Shown: piece by piece, positions 44,801 through 56,839 of the stretch
Layout of the letters: each line of letters opens with the position of its first letter
Position numbering within the stretch: the first letter of the stretch is position 1
Assembly: GCA_944472155.2 (NCBI GenBank)
Contig: OX235277.1
Location: 35,040,804-35,104,803 of the forward strand
From: Trichobilharzia szidati
Taxonomy: Eukaryota; Platyhelminthes; Trematoda; Strigeidida; Schistosomatidae
Direction: 5' to 3'
Length of the DNA stretch: 64,000 bases
The notes under the pieces: generated by a model
What the model was told of the DNA's origin: nothing
The model's database searches: none
What the model saw: the letters and a program-made list of their open reading frames with translations, nothing else
Position numbers and translations under genes: made by a program

Positions 44801-47800
44801 GCAAGTGAAGCAGAATAAGCTTCAGGCGAAGGAGACCTCGCAACACTCTACCAAACAACTAGGTACCTATTGGGCAAAGGTTTGACACAAATCAAGCCGG
44901 TGAAGGATGACAATGGAAAGTCACTCAACAAAGAAGTGGAGCAAAGGAAACACTGGGCTGAACACTTCAAAAGACTCCTTTATCGACCACCACCTACAAC
45001 GCGCCCAACAATACTAACAACGGAGACAGAGCTACCAGTGAACACCAACCCCCCGACGAAATCAGAAGTCCTGATGGCAATCAAGATGCTTAAAGCTGGA
45101 AAAGCAGCAGAACCAGATGGAATTTCAGCAGAAGCATTGAAAACGGACCCAGAGACAACAGCGGACTTGATGACGCCTCTACTGGAGAAGGTGTGGAAAG
45201 AAGGCAAAGTATCCGAGGATTGGAAGAAAGGATACTTATTCAAACTACCAAAGAAAGGAGACTTATGTCAATGCAAGAACTGGCGCGGAATTATGCTCCT
45301 GTCCATCTCAAGCAAAATACTAAGCCGCATCATCCTGGAGAGAATCAAATGCACCGAACTGGATGAAAAACTTCGACTGGAACAGGCTGGATTCAGGAGA
45401 AACAAGTCATGTATTGATCAGATCGCCACATTACGGATCATCATTGAACAAAGCCTGGAATGGCAGTCACCTCTGTATCTCAACTTCATCAACTTTGAAA
45501 AGGCCTTCGACAGCGTCGATCGAGAGGTGCTTTGGAAAATACTTCGCTACTATGGGGTGACACCGACAATAATACATCTCATCCAACAGCTATACGACAA
45601 TGCTGCATGCCAAGTAATCCACAACAGGAAACTTACGGAATCCTTCGAAGTGAGGACAGGAATAAGACAAGCTGGCTGCCTACTATCGCCAATGAGTTTC
45701 CTGATTGCAGTAGACTGTATAATGCGACAGACAGCGGGCAATGAAGAAACAGGCATAAAATGGACTCACACAAAAGACTTGGAGGATCTGGACTTCACCG
45801 ATGATATATGTCTGATTTCCCACAAACTGGAAGATGTGCAAGCGAAAAGCAACAAATCGACAGAAGAAGCATCAAAGATAGGACTTCAGGTGAACATAGA
45901 GAAAACAGAGGTGATGAAGATTCCTGGACAAGAGCAACAACAACAGACAACGATCAGCATAAATGGGAGGAACGTGAAAGAAACAACCTCTTATACCTAC
46001 CTGGGAAGCATCGTTTCAACTACAGGCAGACGGAACTGACGAGGATATCAAAGCAAGAATCGGAAAAGCAAGACAAGCTGTCACTGCTCTCAAGTCTGTG
46101 TGGTGGTCAACAACACTCAGCATCAAAAATAAGATCCGGATTTTCAACTTCAATGTGAAGTCAGTGCTACTATACGGATCAGAGACTTGGCGCGTCATAA
46201 AAAGCATCTCAAACAAGCTACAGACCTTCATTAACAGCCGTCTTCGCTCAATACTCAAGATCAGATGGCCGGCCAGAAAAGATCAGCAACAGGGATCTCT
46301 GGCAATGAGCGAACCAACACAGCAGGAACCGATTGTGAAACAAATATGCAGGAAGAAATGGAGATGGATTGGCCATACTCTGAGGAAACCATCAAGTGAC
46401 ATCACTAGACAAGCCATCACTCGAGTGAAACCCGCCGAAAGGGAACCGGCGAGGGTGACTTGGAGGAGGCCATGTGAAGAGGACATGGAAAAGTGTGGGC
46501 AGACTTGCAGCCAGGTGAAGACGCTAGCAGAGAACCGAACGCGGTGGAGACGCACGGCTGAAGCCCTATGTTCCTCTAGGAATTAAAGGAAACAATAAAA
46601 TGATATAATACTACTCACCTATCCAATAACAAGGGTGAAGAGTGACACATTGCAGACAAATCACGCCATCTCTCTCTCCATTTCTCTCTATCTCTGTGTG
46701 TGCGTCTTTTCATTCATTGGTGAAAAATGAAGTGGACTCACGTGTCGTGGTTTCCACAGCCGACGCCGTCTTCTCCGCCGTAGTAACTGGATCTTCTGAA
46801 TAAAGTGGAAATCACAAGTATGGGAATTAGAAATCGACAAATGCATCAATTAATCTTTTTCGCATTATCTTTCCTTTACATTTCATTAACTTTTTTCTCG
46901 TGTGTATGTATACACTTTTATTGTCACTTGTTGAAAATCACATCATTCTAATGGTTATTGATTTTCACTTCGACTGAGCATTCACTTATATTCGTCTATT
47001 GCCTAGCCTCAGGAAAAGCCTCCATTTCTTCTATTCGGTCAACAGTCATTTGATAATCGCTTTATCATCACATCGTTAGTGAAATCTACTATTAAATTAG
47101 TTGTAATTCCTTATTTACACTGTTACTATACGAGATTTTGAGACAATTTTATTATAAATTGTTCATTCGTTATTTTGTGATTCGAACAAAATTCCTTCGA
47201 TTACGTTTAAATTACGTAGAATTTTCTTCATTTATGCAGAAATTTGTAGTAAGACAATGAATCTGGAATAACATCGAAGCGTATATCTTCCGTTGGTTTC
47301 ATGCAGTCAGTTCATCGGTTACATTCTGGACTCACCAATGTTTATTTCTTCTTCTTCTTCTTCCTCTTCTTCTCCTGGACTTTCATGTTGTTCCTGACTT
47401 CCTACAAAAAGTGTTTCCTGGTTTAATTTATACATGTTACTATTTCTACTTATGCAGACAACATTTCATTTTCAATCATTTCCACACACACTCTCTCTCT
47501 TTTATCTGATCCCTGATATCCTTGTTTGCTACTGACATGATTAAGTATGTGATGTGTCTCCTGAAAGTATGTTGATTGTCCCATCATTGGGTTTATTGGC
47601 GAAGCGGTGGAATGGGGAGACTTTTATTCAGCAATATATAACTTCTGAATGAAAGGTGGTGTATTTTGAGGTGATATTATGCTGGACTCAGATACGCTTA
47701 TTTCTTCAGGTCCTTGCTGCTCAAGTTCTCCCAGGGTTTCTGAATACATCTATTTCTCTATCAATAAGTGCCAATATACATGTATGTAGGATTTCTTCGG

Positions 47801-50800
47801 CTATTTTACTACTCAATTGGATTTTAAATTCAATAGTCCACAAACTCCTTCCCATCATTTTGTATTCTGCATCAAATTTTCGCTTCATTGTAACAGTTCA
47901 AAGATCAGTGCGGTTTGCTTCTTCTGTGTCGGTATCATCGTCCAAACTTCCTGATCCCGAAATATGTATCGTATTCTGAACAGTCAGTTTATTGTTTCGA
48001 CTTGTCTCTGCTCTCAAGAACACGAATGTTTTCACAGTGGCAGGAGAAACACTAACGCTCGTGTACAGCACAACTCGTTTAGCCGATATCACAATTAGAG
48101 TACAAGGAAACTAAGACATTTAAGACGCTGAAATACCTCTTTCTGTTTTTACTTGCTTCAGTGTATTTCTTACAGTTTATTTCCGTTATTTTCATTATAA
48201 CTACCCTTACTTATCTCTCACGGAAGTAAATTCATTTAAGCGATCAAAAATAAGTAGAAAGTGAATGTAAGGTAGGTGATCCCGGAGATAAGAGAAAAAG
48301 CCCACCTCGAACCCACCAATGAATATTATCCCTCATAAAATGAGGAGAGTATACTTGCAAACGATCCGTTAACAAGTGACATGAGTGAAAGTTAAATGTA
48401 CTCACCTGATGGCGCTGACTCGACTTCTTCTACCTCGATGTTTGACGTCGGTGGAGATTCTGGAAAAGAGAGCAGTGTGGGACGGTTAGTGAGCGATTCG
48501 CCGGCATGTCAGTGTTGGAACGCCGGCTGGTATATACTTTTGTGTAGTTCCAAACTTGGACGAAATGGCTATCAATTTCTTTCTTGTTTCCAACGGTACT
48601 CTTACTGATGTTTGCTGGTGATCATATTCTCCAATCGATCAATCAATCAATATACACTGCACTCATCCTTATCGTGACGACAGAGATTGTGTCAGGTGAA
48701 TATCAAGCCTGTCTGATGATTTTTGATGGCGATTTCGGCTGAGATTCCAGGTGTTGGCGAGTGGTGATTCAGTGAGTGCGATCAACCACTTAGATATGAT
48801 TCACCCCATCACGTACACTCGGAGAGATTGTATGTGTCGTGGTCGGTGTTCCTTTGATAATTGCCTGTTAGCGCTTTTAGTTTCATATTGTTTTACCTTT
48901 TTTCTGTACCCTTTTGGTTTTTCGGTGGTATTTAATTTGTTATTCTTTCTTACCTTGTTAGAAATTCGGACTAATTTTGTTCAAGTTTTCATTTTGTTTG
49001 TTGTTTTATTGGGCATTTTTGTGTATATCCTCATCTGATTGTGACAATTTTGATATTTGTCATTAGGTGCATGTTCTGTTGTCTCGCTTCTCTTCTTTGT
49101 CCACTCTTTGTTTTCTGGTTCTTCTAAGTTTTCTGTTGTTGTTTGTGCCGCTAGATGAAACGTCATTAGAAGAATTTTCCTCATATTATAATCTGTGAAG
49201 TCATATCTCTGTTTTCCTTGACTTAGTTCAATGCAACATTTCTATAGGCGTTTTGCGGTATAATTTTCATGCACAACATTTCGACTTTTGCTTACTACAA
49301 TTTTCGCTATTATTTTTCCCAGTTGACATTTTCACTCTTCCATCTCTTTTCCTCAATCAGATTGCTGAATTCCAGTTTTTTTTTTAAATTGTTTTCGTTT
49401 CTGATTTTACTGCTACTTCTCGCCTACTTTTCTCACATTTCATAGGTTGCTTATATTCTCCTGACTGCTATTTGTGGAGCTTTGATTTCAACTCTGTTTT
49501 ATCCTGTTTGTTGTCTTTTAAATCTTAACCATCTATCAACCAAATCGACATTTTCCTCTTCAGACATTCTAACACTGACCACCTTCTGTCGAATCACTAT
49601 AAATATACATCACAAGCACCGACCAGTGTCATAGGTAATCCAGTCACCAGTGAGAGTCAAAATAATTTTATAGTTTTGGCTTGTAGGGTTTTGAATGATC
49701 ACGAGTTGACAACAAATACAGGAGAATTAGAAGACGTGGTAGTTCAGTAACCAGGAGGCGTTGATTCGAACCTCGATGAGTGCGTACTGATCGAGAGTTC
49801 CAAACAAGAAGCAAACAGATGTTCATTACTCCCTGGCTTTCCAACGGCCCTTCAACTGATGCCAACTAGTGGTCAGACGTGTAGCGAATCACATACCTGC
49901 AAACCAACACTTACTCGTTTTCCTCTATGTAACCGTTATTTACGTTTCCACTTCTACTTACTCTGTCTCTACACTTGGTTTCTCCGTGATATTCGTTACA
50001 AGTGATCTCAATTTAGAAAGATACATACAAATAAAGTGTAATTATATTTCAATAGTTCACACACGATGATAGGTTTTGTGTTTTCGGTAATATTTCGAAC
50101 AAAATAACTGCCTCTGTTCACACCAACTGTTTGAAATGTTTTGTTGTTTAATTCACACATTTATGGTTTGTACTCAAATATATCTAGTTTATTTTTTGTT
50201 CATTCATTTTTGTGTATTCAGAATTATATTACCGAAATGCAAAACAATTACCATTGTGTGTAAACCATCGAAATTTAATTATACTTATTTGATCTATTCC
50301 ACAATGCTCGAACATTTTACTGATACCTAGATATCTACCATCTCAGCATGAGTGCATTGATTATGTACACACGAGAGAGAGAAAATCTTTTGTATTACCC
50401 TGTACTGTACACCTCTGCACACAATATTACATCATATCTAGTGTTATCATTGAAATGATTTTAGGCTTCAGATACTATTTTAGTAAATATTTAATTTTAG
50501 AACAAGACGTATAAGTGAACAATGTTCTTTTCAATTAGATCTTCTTCAGGCTTTACGCTACTTCACATAGATTTAGATATAAAAATTGCAATCTAACATT
50601 ATCGAGAGTAGTGAAAGGGACTTATACAGCCGCCACACTTTCTTTGTCATTTCCCACCCGACCAGTCATGATTGCTCAAGCGAATAACAAGCTATCTAAC
50701 TGTATCACTTCTATGTGTATCTACAAATTTAGCTGCTCCTGTGTAAAAAGCTATACATAGCGTACAGCTCAACAAACGTATTACCGAGCATCCTCCTTCA

Positions 50801-53800
50801 TGGTTCAGAAAAGGTCGAATAAACTCTGCGAGAAGTTCTATTTTTACTCGTCTGATTGATAGCGATCACCGAGTGGACAAAAGAAGTGCCTTCAATGTCA
50901 CCTATCGCATTTCATCGAAACTTTCGAACAGAACACGAACCGACCTTTTACACATGGCCAAAGCTAAAGGAATGAATTTCAGAATACAATCCTAGTCTTC
51001 GCATAGAAAGGAAGTTTGTTCTACATTTATCTCTCCCTTGGCCTAGATAAAGTCTAATTAAAACCCTCACACCCTTTCTTATTTCCCATTATATTCGTGT
51101 TGTTTTAATGGTATTTATTTACACTCTTATTATCTGTCCATTTCACCTTTAGTATTACGTGCTTTTTAAGATTTCACCTAATTCATTTATTTATCGAATT
51201 GTCTACATATAAATAGATTACTACCCTCGGTATTCTTATCGCCACATACATAAACCCTGCTCACTTATTTGTCTTGTTCTGATATTATTAATCGGAGTAT
51301 ATAATTATATAATTTGTTACCCGAAGTCGGTAGAGAGAATCTTCCGTCATGGAAAGCCGCCAGGATGATGACAACGTCCTTCGAATTTCTTGTTTTCTTA
51401 GTTACTATTCCATAAATAGGAGCAATGGTCATTTCGAGAGGTTGATCAGTTAGTCCTTCGAACATGATCTTACTATCTTTGGAATGACATGGAAAACTTT
51501 CCAACGTCCATCTCATCAATTGACTTTTGTTTGACGCAGGTTCGAATTCAACTTCTACAACTCTCGGAACTGAAAATGGGGAGAAAATTGTGAATATTCA
51601 CAACGTGATAAGGTACATGGTGGACATTAGTATTATCAACAATGAAGAACGCGAAAAGAAAGTGTCGATGAATCACGAAGCTTTTATCACTTCTAAAGTA
51701 TCAAAAAATTAGCTAGGACTTTGAACTTTCTAAAGTCAATAATTTTCAGTCATCTGTTTCACTTGCATCATAATAAGTTTCATCCTGGTATCTTCTTTTC
51801 AGTATCCTGATAATTTATTCGGAAGAAGAATAACTAGGGTGAAAAGTTGTTTTCAATGAACTCTTCTTCAGGCTCTTCAATGATGAATCCACTCATTTTA
51901 ACATACAACACTGTAAGTAACAGGGAACTTGGATTATCCGCAAAATATTCTGAATGGTGGACGCACAAGACGGATTGATAGCAGTGGTGAGTGATTTGCG
52001 ATTACCATTTGGAATACGTATGGTCAACGAGAAAATTCGATAGAATGACGTTGAATAACTGAGTAATGTGAGTATTAACGTAGCCAACGAAAGTGTGGTA
52101 TTCAAAGGTGATTGTAATCAGTTATCTGTGAGATAATATGAATACAACAGACAAAGAGACCAACAAATGCGATAAACTAGACAATAATAATGATGATGAA
52201 AAAATAATGACGGGCTGGTGTCAACTCAAGCGTCTTGTCAGCACACGTTTATCAGACGATACCTGAATTTAATCAATTGAAATGAAGACTATTGTGTAAA
52301 TATAATATCAAGTTTGAAAAAGCATTGCGTAAACCTAAGTTGATACACCCAGTAAGGTCGTTAGGTAGTAGAAGGTCTTAAATAGACGTCTGTAAATGAA
52401 AGAAAGAGAAAAGTGTGGGACAGGAATTTAAAATGCCAATGTTTTCGGATGATTTGTTGATCTTACTATCGGCTATGGTAAACACAGCGGTAGGACATGC
52501 TTCCTCGGTATATAGCCATTGGGTCTTCGAGTACTGATTACTAACGCTCCAACTACTGATGGGAAATGTAGTGGAGCTAATCTAGATAGATTTCCGAGAA
52601 GTCATGGATGACCGAGAACGTCTCTTCCGGTTTTCCTGAATGTCCAGTATCTACCGGTTGCGCAAATGCTACACTATCTACGCATTTGGTTTCCTCTTCG
52701 GTCATTCATGCAGGAACATATTTTACTACTTCGTTCCAACTATAGACTGTTGCATGTTCACGAATGTCTGCAGCACAAAATGTACTCACCTCGTTTGTAT
52801 TTCAGACTCCTCCTCGCCTTCTCATGGTAACGAAATACGCCTGACGACTTTGCAAGTAAATTATAATTTTGAGCTACGCATGATACCCCAATTCCATTGA
52901 ATTCTGATATATCAACCAAAGGGAGATCCAAAGTATCCTCATGGTACCAGTCTATTTTTCGTTCTAAAGTCAGCTTTGAAATGCCTTTTTCATCGAATCG
53001 ATTCCATCCGAATACTAGTGAGTTTGTCTTTTCTTGAAGAAGCCAGAATGCTCTACGTCTTCCTGAAATAAACAATTTCACAAGGAAGTGTTAGTGAAGA
53101 TCGAGAATTAAAACTTTGGAGTAAGATGCCGTCTTCACTGTTGTTAGAATCATTCAGATATATTGACCTCAAATACAGTTATGATGATTTCAACAGCTAA
53201 TTAATCTACAATTGAAATGATGGCAACAAGGAGGCAGAAACTTTCACAGGCTTTCATTCACTCTTAACCATTTAGAAATACTCATTGAGTCGTAATATGG
53301 AGAAGGAGTTCAGCAAAGAGTAAATATTTCGGTGATATCATTCTCAAGCTGCACAGTCGCATATGAATAATAAATGTTCTTAGCAAGAAATGCAATATTT
53401 GCTAAAATATGTCATTTGAATTCTATATTTGAGATAACCAGTTACACAATGTAGAAAGCGTCAATTGAGTAGAAACTAAAATAATATTAAATAATTAGAT
53501 CGAGTGACGCAATATAACTGAATGGGTTGAGTAGCATTCAACTGATATTTGAACCAGAATCAAGTTAACAACATTGGTGGTAAGGGTTAGAAATTTAGTA
53601 AGGGGTGATGGGAGAAAATAACACTTTAAGGAAGTAATCAACATACGATTTACTTATCCAGTGTTAAGCGAGATGAAGTCCAGTGTAGATTTAGGACTGA
53701 ACCAACTTCTTTTGTATGCCTAACCAAGCTGGTCAATTTCCCAGAATACGCTTGTGGACTTGACGTTGCGTACGGTTGGTGTACTTTGCTCCCGACGAGC

Positions 53801-55813
53801 AAGTCATCTGATAAATACACAATGAGGTGGCCGAAAGCGTTAACGTTCGACTGAATCAACTGTCTGCCGGAGAATATGACACGTAATGCGCCTGCTTGAA
53901 ATGTCTTCTTCAGACTATTAAAAAGGCGGTTTCTAAGAATTTCCGCCTTCATGCCACCATGAGAGTAAGTGTCAGATGATATGTTTGGATAGCAAACTCT
54001 GGATACGGCAGACATTCCTATCTCCACACGAGCAAGTGAATCTGTAGATGCATATTGCCATTCAAACTTGACTCTGGTTCTACTTGAGTTGAATTCTATT
54101 CAATTCTACTCTTCAATTGTATTGCGTCACTCAACTTACTTATTTGATGTTATTATTTGAGTTACTAACCCAATTAACACTTTATACATTGCGTAACTGG
54201 TTATCTTTAATTTCCAATTATGTTGGCACATCTTTGCAAATATTCCTTTCACTGTATATCTTCAAACTAAGTTCAGTTTAACAGTTTGAAAAAATTTGGG
54301 CATTGGATATATGATATTCATTATAATAAAAGTGTTTTATTTCTCAATGAATGGAACATAAAGCGATATTGTTTCAACTGACATTTTGCTACTTAATGCT
54401 AATAGCTTTATCAGAGTATTTTGATAACGCCTTTTTATTAACTCATTATTTAAAAACCATAATGAGTTTTAAAAGCAAAACCACTTGTCTGGAAACAGTA
54501 TAGTTCTGTCAAAAATATCATTGAAATCAAACACAAAATGAAAGGAGCTGTAGTCGACATTCATTTAGCCAGATTTGTCAATCCATTACCACATAATTAT
54601 CAACTCAACTGCCAAGTGGTAGATGTTTACCTGTAGGGTACGCTTATCCAAGCAGGATTACAGTGCTGCATATTAAAGCGCAAAGTACTGCGTTATTCGA
54701 CATTTAGAGAAATCAAATCTCACTTGTGTCCGAAGTGAACATGATGTTTACCAAGTCTGGCAATGAAACCTGATAACGAGTGCATTTCTGTGATCCGTTG
54801 TGTTTCGAATGGAAAGAATGGATTCATGCTGGAGCTATGAAGATTCAGTACCAGTGGCATACTTAACTGGTTGTGGTTGCGAGCCCTAGGCCGGAGTTCT
54901 TCTCTTTAACAGGCGCACCACAGGATGATGATTGAGGTTTAGGAGTGCATGAATTGCGAACGTTCTACCAGTGGACCATTGGCGCAAAGTTAATTCGCTA
55001 GGAGTCCATGTACGCACGAAACCTAAGTTTTGTATTCCACGTCAAGTAACTCCTTCTAGTCATGAACTAAACCAGTAGTATCAGATCAGTTTGCATTCAT
55101 TGTTACATGAAACAACACCCAGCAGGAATTAGTCAGTTTCATCACAAACATCTTATCTACGCCTTAACAAATAATGAAAAAACTGATGTATTTTCTAAGA
55201 TCATAATACACGCAAATTATGCCTACTTCAACGACAAATATCAAATTACAGAAGACTTACCTTTTTCAGCATTGACTTCAAGATATTCAGGCTTGTAACA
55301 TTCAACTTCCTCTTGTGGCAGTAGAGTGACTAATAAAGCAGACAAAAGCAATGCCTGCAAATGTTTACAGTGACTAACAAGTTTCTAATTTCCATGGAAA
55401 ATAATTCTTGAAATATCACCTCGAAGCACATAGCATAATAAAACTGATGCAACCTGTTGGCTATTTAGAGTAAGACGATCACAATTAATTTTCCCTTTAA
55501 ATCCATTCTCAACTATTTCCTCTCTTGGGAATTAACCGATACCATTCCTCTCCATTTTGAGTTCAGTGTTATTTAAACCCCACAACACCATAACAAAATA
55601 TAAAAACTCAAATATCAACCTACGGGCGATCGTGTGCTTAGTGTAACACATACATACTGGGTTTAATCCGTGTATCGTCTAACCTAATGTCTCTTTTAAA
55701 ACTCTGTTGTTATTGAAAGAATGAAATTTAAAATATTCAATCAAAACATTGCACGAAAACTCACCGGATATGAAAGCTAATAGGTACCATTTGAAGTGGA
55801 CAAGCAGTAACAT
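38709..55813 (-). CDS. Gene 2: micro-exon single-pass membrane protein, complete
   Basis: I do not recognise this gene by name. Ten firm exons (49, 69, 273, 249, 54, 66, 54, 54, 48 and 98 nt) join into one frame of 338 codons including the stop. Every junction is phase 1, with GT donors (mostly GTGAGT or GTAAGT) and CAG or TAG acceptors. The deduced product is a type I membrane protein: signal peptide (start MLLLVHFKWYLLAFIS), two Ig/FN3-like exon-domains, an acidic Pro/Ser/Thr-rich stalk, a transmembrane helix and a basic 11-residue tail. It would sit at the cell surface or in the secretory route; its function is unknown. The introns hold one RTE element and Penelope-like remnants. The exon chain is inferred from splice signals, not from transcripts. 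Two additional candidate exons are given separately. Confidence 0.8.
39290..39800 (+). mobile_element. Penelope-like remnant, C-terminus and 3' tail
   Basis: Pieces FIMECLMEYGHKASSQNNFKIIYR and a C-terminal VGSVINLHWTSSRLTLDK then TAA, followed by a tail matching the one beside 27,069 (opposite strand). Bases 1-150 of the window are the equivalent tail of the preceding unit. Confidence 0.6.
40802..40849 (-). CDS. Gene 2 membrane-proximal micro-exon (48 nt)
   Basis: Phase 1-1, acceptor TTTATTCAG, donor GTGAGT. It reads FQFEVTSDSFTSIHI and joins directly to the transmembrane exon. Gene 1's copy differs in its first three residues and at two later sites. Confidence 0.8.
42801..42966 (-). repeat. 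tRNA-like (SINE-type) segment in gene 2 intron
   Basis: Counterpart of the segment at 3.2-3.3 kb, with the same B-box-like run. Confidence 0.35.
43789..43842 (-). CDS. Gene 2 stalk micro-exon type T, AAV subtype (54 nt)
   Basis: Phase 1-1, acceptor CTTCTTCAG, donor GTGAGT. It reads AAVTTAKEMASAVETTT. It is a paralogue of the DPV exon, separated from it by the intron carrying the RTE. Confidence 0.83.
44027..44392 (+). pseudogene. RTE element 4, partial endonuclease
   Basis: Begins at VGDIKI, keeps GSDHYLV and ends in a TGA after VQIK. The N-terminal third of the domain is missing. Confidence 0.82.
44561..44818 (+). pseudogene. RTE element 4, linker fragment
   Basis: 85 codons of the basic region between endonuclease and RT, ending at a TAA (element 3 has CAA there). 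Confidence 0.75.
44870..46039 (+). pseudogene. RTE element 4, reverse transcriptase core (389 codons open)
   Basis: The longest open frame in the window. RT hallmarks are in order: GKAAEPDGI, EQAGFRRNKSC, FEKAFDS from residue 209 and FTDDICLIS from residue 309. It reads past the stops that break element 3 but hits the shared one-base frameshift after STTGRRN. It lacks a usable start and an endonuclease, so is treated as a pseudogene. Confidence 0.85.
46098..46586 (+). pseudogene. RTE element 4, C-terminal part
   Basis: Continues the polyprotein in another frame: LLYGSETWRV, RLRSILKIRWP, RWIGHTLRKPSSD, and ends RRTAEALCSSRN with a stop just before the 3' tail. Confidence 0.82.
46742..46795 (-). 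CDS. Gene 2 stalk micro-exon type T, DPV subtype (54 nt)
   Basis: Phase 1-1, acceptor TTATTCAG, donor GTGAGT. It reads DPVTTAEKTASAVETTT, Thr/Ala/Glu-rich and a possible O-glycosylation site. It lies just downstream (in genome order) of the 3' end of the RTE element at 44.0-46.6 kb. Confidence 0.83.
47336..47401 (-). CDS. Gene 2 stalk micro-exon type E (66 nt, Glu run)
   Basis: Phase 1-1, donor GTGAGT, acceptor TTTTTGTAG. It encodes SQEQHESPG followed by a run of glutamates and INI. The coding strand is a GAA/GAG trinucleotide repeat. Confidence 0.82.
47696..47739 (-). other. Candidate acidic exon TLGELEQQGPEEI (gene 2)
   Basis: After a TGTATTCAG acceptor, phase 1 reads TLGELEQQGPEEIS up to a GTATCT donor (44 nt, which breaks the phase pattern). 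Without splicing the frame stays open through SVSESSIISPQNTPPFIQK to a TAA that overlaps AATAAA. It could therefore be an alternative last exon. The same sequence occurs at 5,128-5,171 and 10,681-10,724; it is absent from cassette 1. Confidence 0.33.
48306..48353 (-). other. Candidate 48 nt exon YSPHF (gene 2)
   Basis: After a TTGCAAG acceptor the phase-1 frame is open for 48 nt (YSPHFMRDNIHWWVR), ending at a poor GTGGGC donor. It would follow exon S after a 52 nt intron. Equivalent stretches exist at 8,994-9,041, 14,547-14,594 and 21,434-21,481, where the donor is a good GTGAGT but the last codon is TGA. It may be a decayed or regulatory exon, or simply intron. Confidence 0.35.
48406..48459 (-). 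CDS. Gene 2 stalk micro-exon type S (54 nt)
   Basis: Phase 1-1, TTTTCCAG acceptor, GTGAGT donor. It reads SPPTSNIEVEEVESAPS: Pro/Ser/Glu-rich, likely unstructured stalk. It differs from gene 1 copies by three replacements and no silent change. Confidence 0.83.
50610..50998 (+). mobile_element. Penelope-like GIY-YIG remnant in gene 2 intron
   Basis: Same remnant as at 24.0-24.4 kb. About 70 bases before it are missing, a deletion between two GAGAGT repeats. Confidence 0.66.
51321..51569 (-). CDS. Gene 2 exon 4: ectodomain module II (249 nt, 83 codons)
   Basis: CAG acceptor and GTAACA donor, phase 1-1. It begins PRVVEVEFEP, with a tryptophan after SQLMR and a final strand-like VVIILAAFHDGRFSLPTS. 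This layout and the phase 1-1 borders are typical of FN3 domain exons, but key FN3 residues are incomplete. Confidence 0.82.
52790..53062 (-). CDS. Gene 2 exon 3: ectodomain module I (273 nt, 91 codons)
   Basis: Flanked by a polypyrimidine-type CAG acceptor and a GTGAGT donor, phase 1-1. The residues NSLVFGWNRFD resemble the B/C-strand tryptophan region of fibronectin-III/Ig folds; this assignment is weak. It has two tryptophans near the start, one in WYH, and a single cysteine. Thirteen residues differ from gene 1. Confidence 0.82.
53318..54030 (-). mobile_element. Penelope-like remnant, linker plus C-terminus and tail (unit 2)
   Basis: Counterpart of the one at 26.7-27.5 kb; its 125-codon frame is unchanged. 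Confidence 0.6.
55261..55329 (-). CDS. Gene 2 exon 2 (69 nt, phase 1-1)
   Basis: TAG acceptor and GTAAGT donor. It encodes the end of the signal peptide (VTLLPQEEVEC) and the first mature residues. It differs from gene 1 by two replacements (Q to E, A to E). Confidence 0.8.
55765..55813 (-). CDS. Gene 2 exon 1: start codon and signal peptide
   Basis: An ATG opens 16 codons plus one base, then a GTGAGT donor. The hydrophobic run continues into exon 2, forming a classical secretion signal. It is identical in both genes. The ATG is preceded within 40-90 bases by an AT-repeat tract. Confidence 0.8.
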
Positions 55814-55849
55814 AGCGGAGATACGCCAGCCTATGAAGCGATATATTTG

Positions 55850-55901
55850 AAATATATATACATATATGTGGATATATACATGTATATGTATATATATATA
55901 T
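55850..55901. repeat. AT-rich microsatellite upstream of gene 2
   Basis: Same position relative to the ATG as in gene 1, but with a different repeat pattern. Confidence 0.7.
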
Positions 55902-56839
55902 TGGTCCTAATTAACTGAGGCTTTTGTTTTAGATTTCACATACTGAAATTTATCGTAAGATGCGTCTTACAGAAAATCATACTATCATCAGATGACTGTG
56001 AAATGTGAGATGATCCGATATTCTTCAATGAATAGCATTTCTTTAAATTAAGTTTACTCAGACAAAAGCATAAACTCAGTACTATTCAGACTCCTACACA
56101 CAGAACATTACCACAATAATTGAAAGGAATGAGCACCAAAATGAAAAGAGTTTGCTCACTTGTAGACAATGAATGGTGATTATCGCCACAATCAACTTGT
56201 ATCCAACTATATTTGTGGCGTGATAATCTGAGCAGTAAGTAGGCTTAGTAAAAACACACAGAGATGAAGAAATTAGGAATAGAGTCTTGAAAAGAAGTTA
56301 ATTTACCTGAAAAGATCATAACACAAACAGAATGTCAGATTATGTAGTGTATTCACTGAAATTGTAAAATGTAGAATATATGCACACATGAAATATGCCT
56401 TGGCATCCTTATGGTGAAATCAGATGTGTTGACGGAGTGCAATAATTGAAACACAATCTGCACAGCTAAGGAAGTGCGAAGAAATGAAACTGATACACGA
56501 TGCTCTTCTCCGATGTCTATCACTAATATCATCACTACCCTTTATGGAACACGTATCCATTTCACTTCACTTATTTTGCGCTTTTCAGCTGACTCCATAA
56601 TTGTTTACCAGCTTTCATTTCCACCCTACACTATCTCCACGACGTCATCCTCAGGCTCAAGCTGCAGTCGTCGCTACCTATTCACATCCTCACTGTGATC
56701 TGTCTGACACATGCGGTCAGCCAATGGTCACCTCAGCATGTATCCAATCTATGTTCATTTCTCCTGGCATATATTTTGGTGATTGATTTCTGGATGATTC
56801 GGAGTGGTTTCCCTGCTGGCCAACCGAACTTCAATATTA

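Larger units (their letters stand above)
44004..46604 (+). mobile_element. RTE-clade retrotransposon, element 4, 5'-deleted homologue of element 3
   Basis: Its 3' flank (CTACTCACCTATCC) equals that of element 3, so it is the same insertion, duplicated. Its 5' end is cut within the endonuclease and joined to intron sequence matching about 15,520 of unit 1. Confidence 0.83.

Noticed and set aside
48981..49184. Thr/Glu-rich open stretch (AQTTTENLEEPENKEWT) after a CATCTAG acceptor in unit 2
   Set aside because: The composition fits a stalk exon, but no usable in-frame donor was found and unit 1 has a stop (TGA) at the eighth codon.
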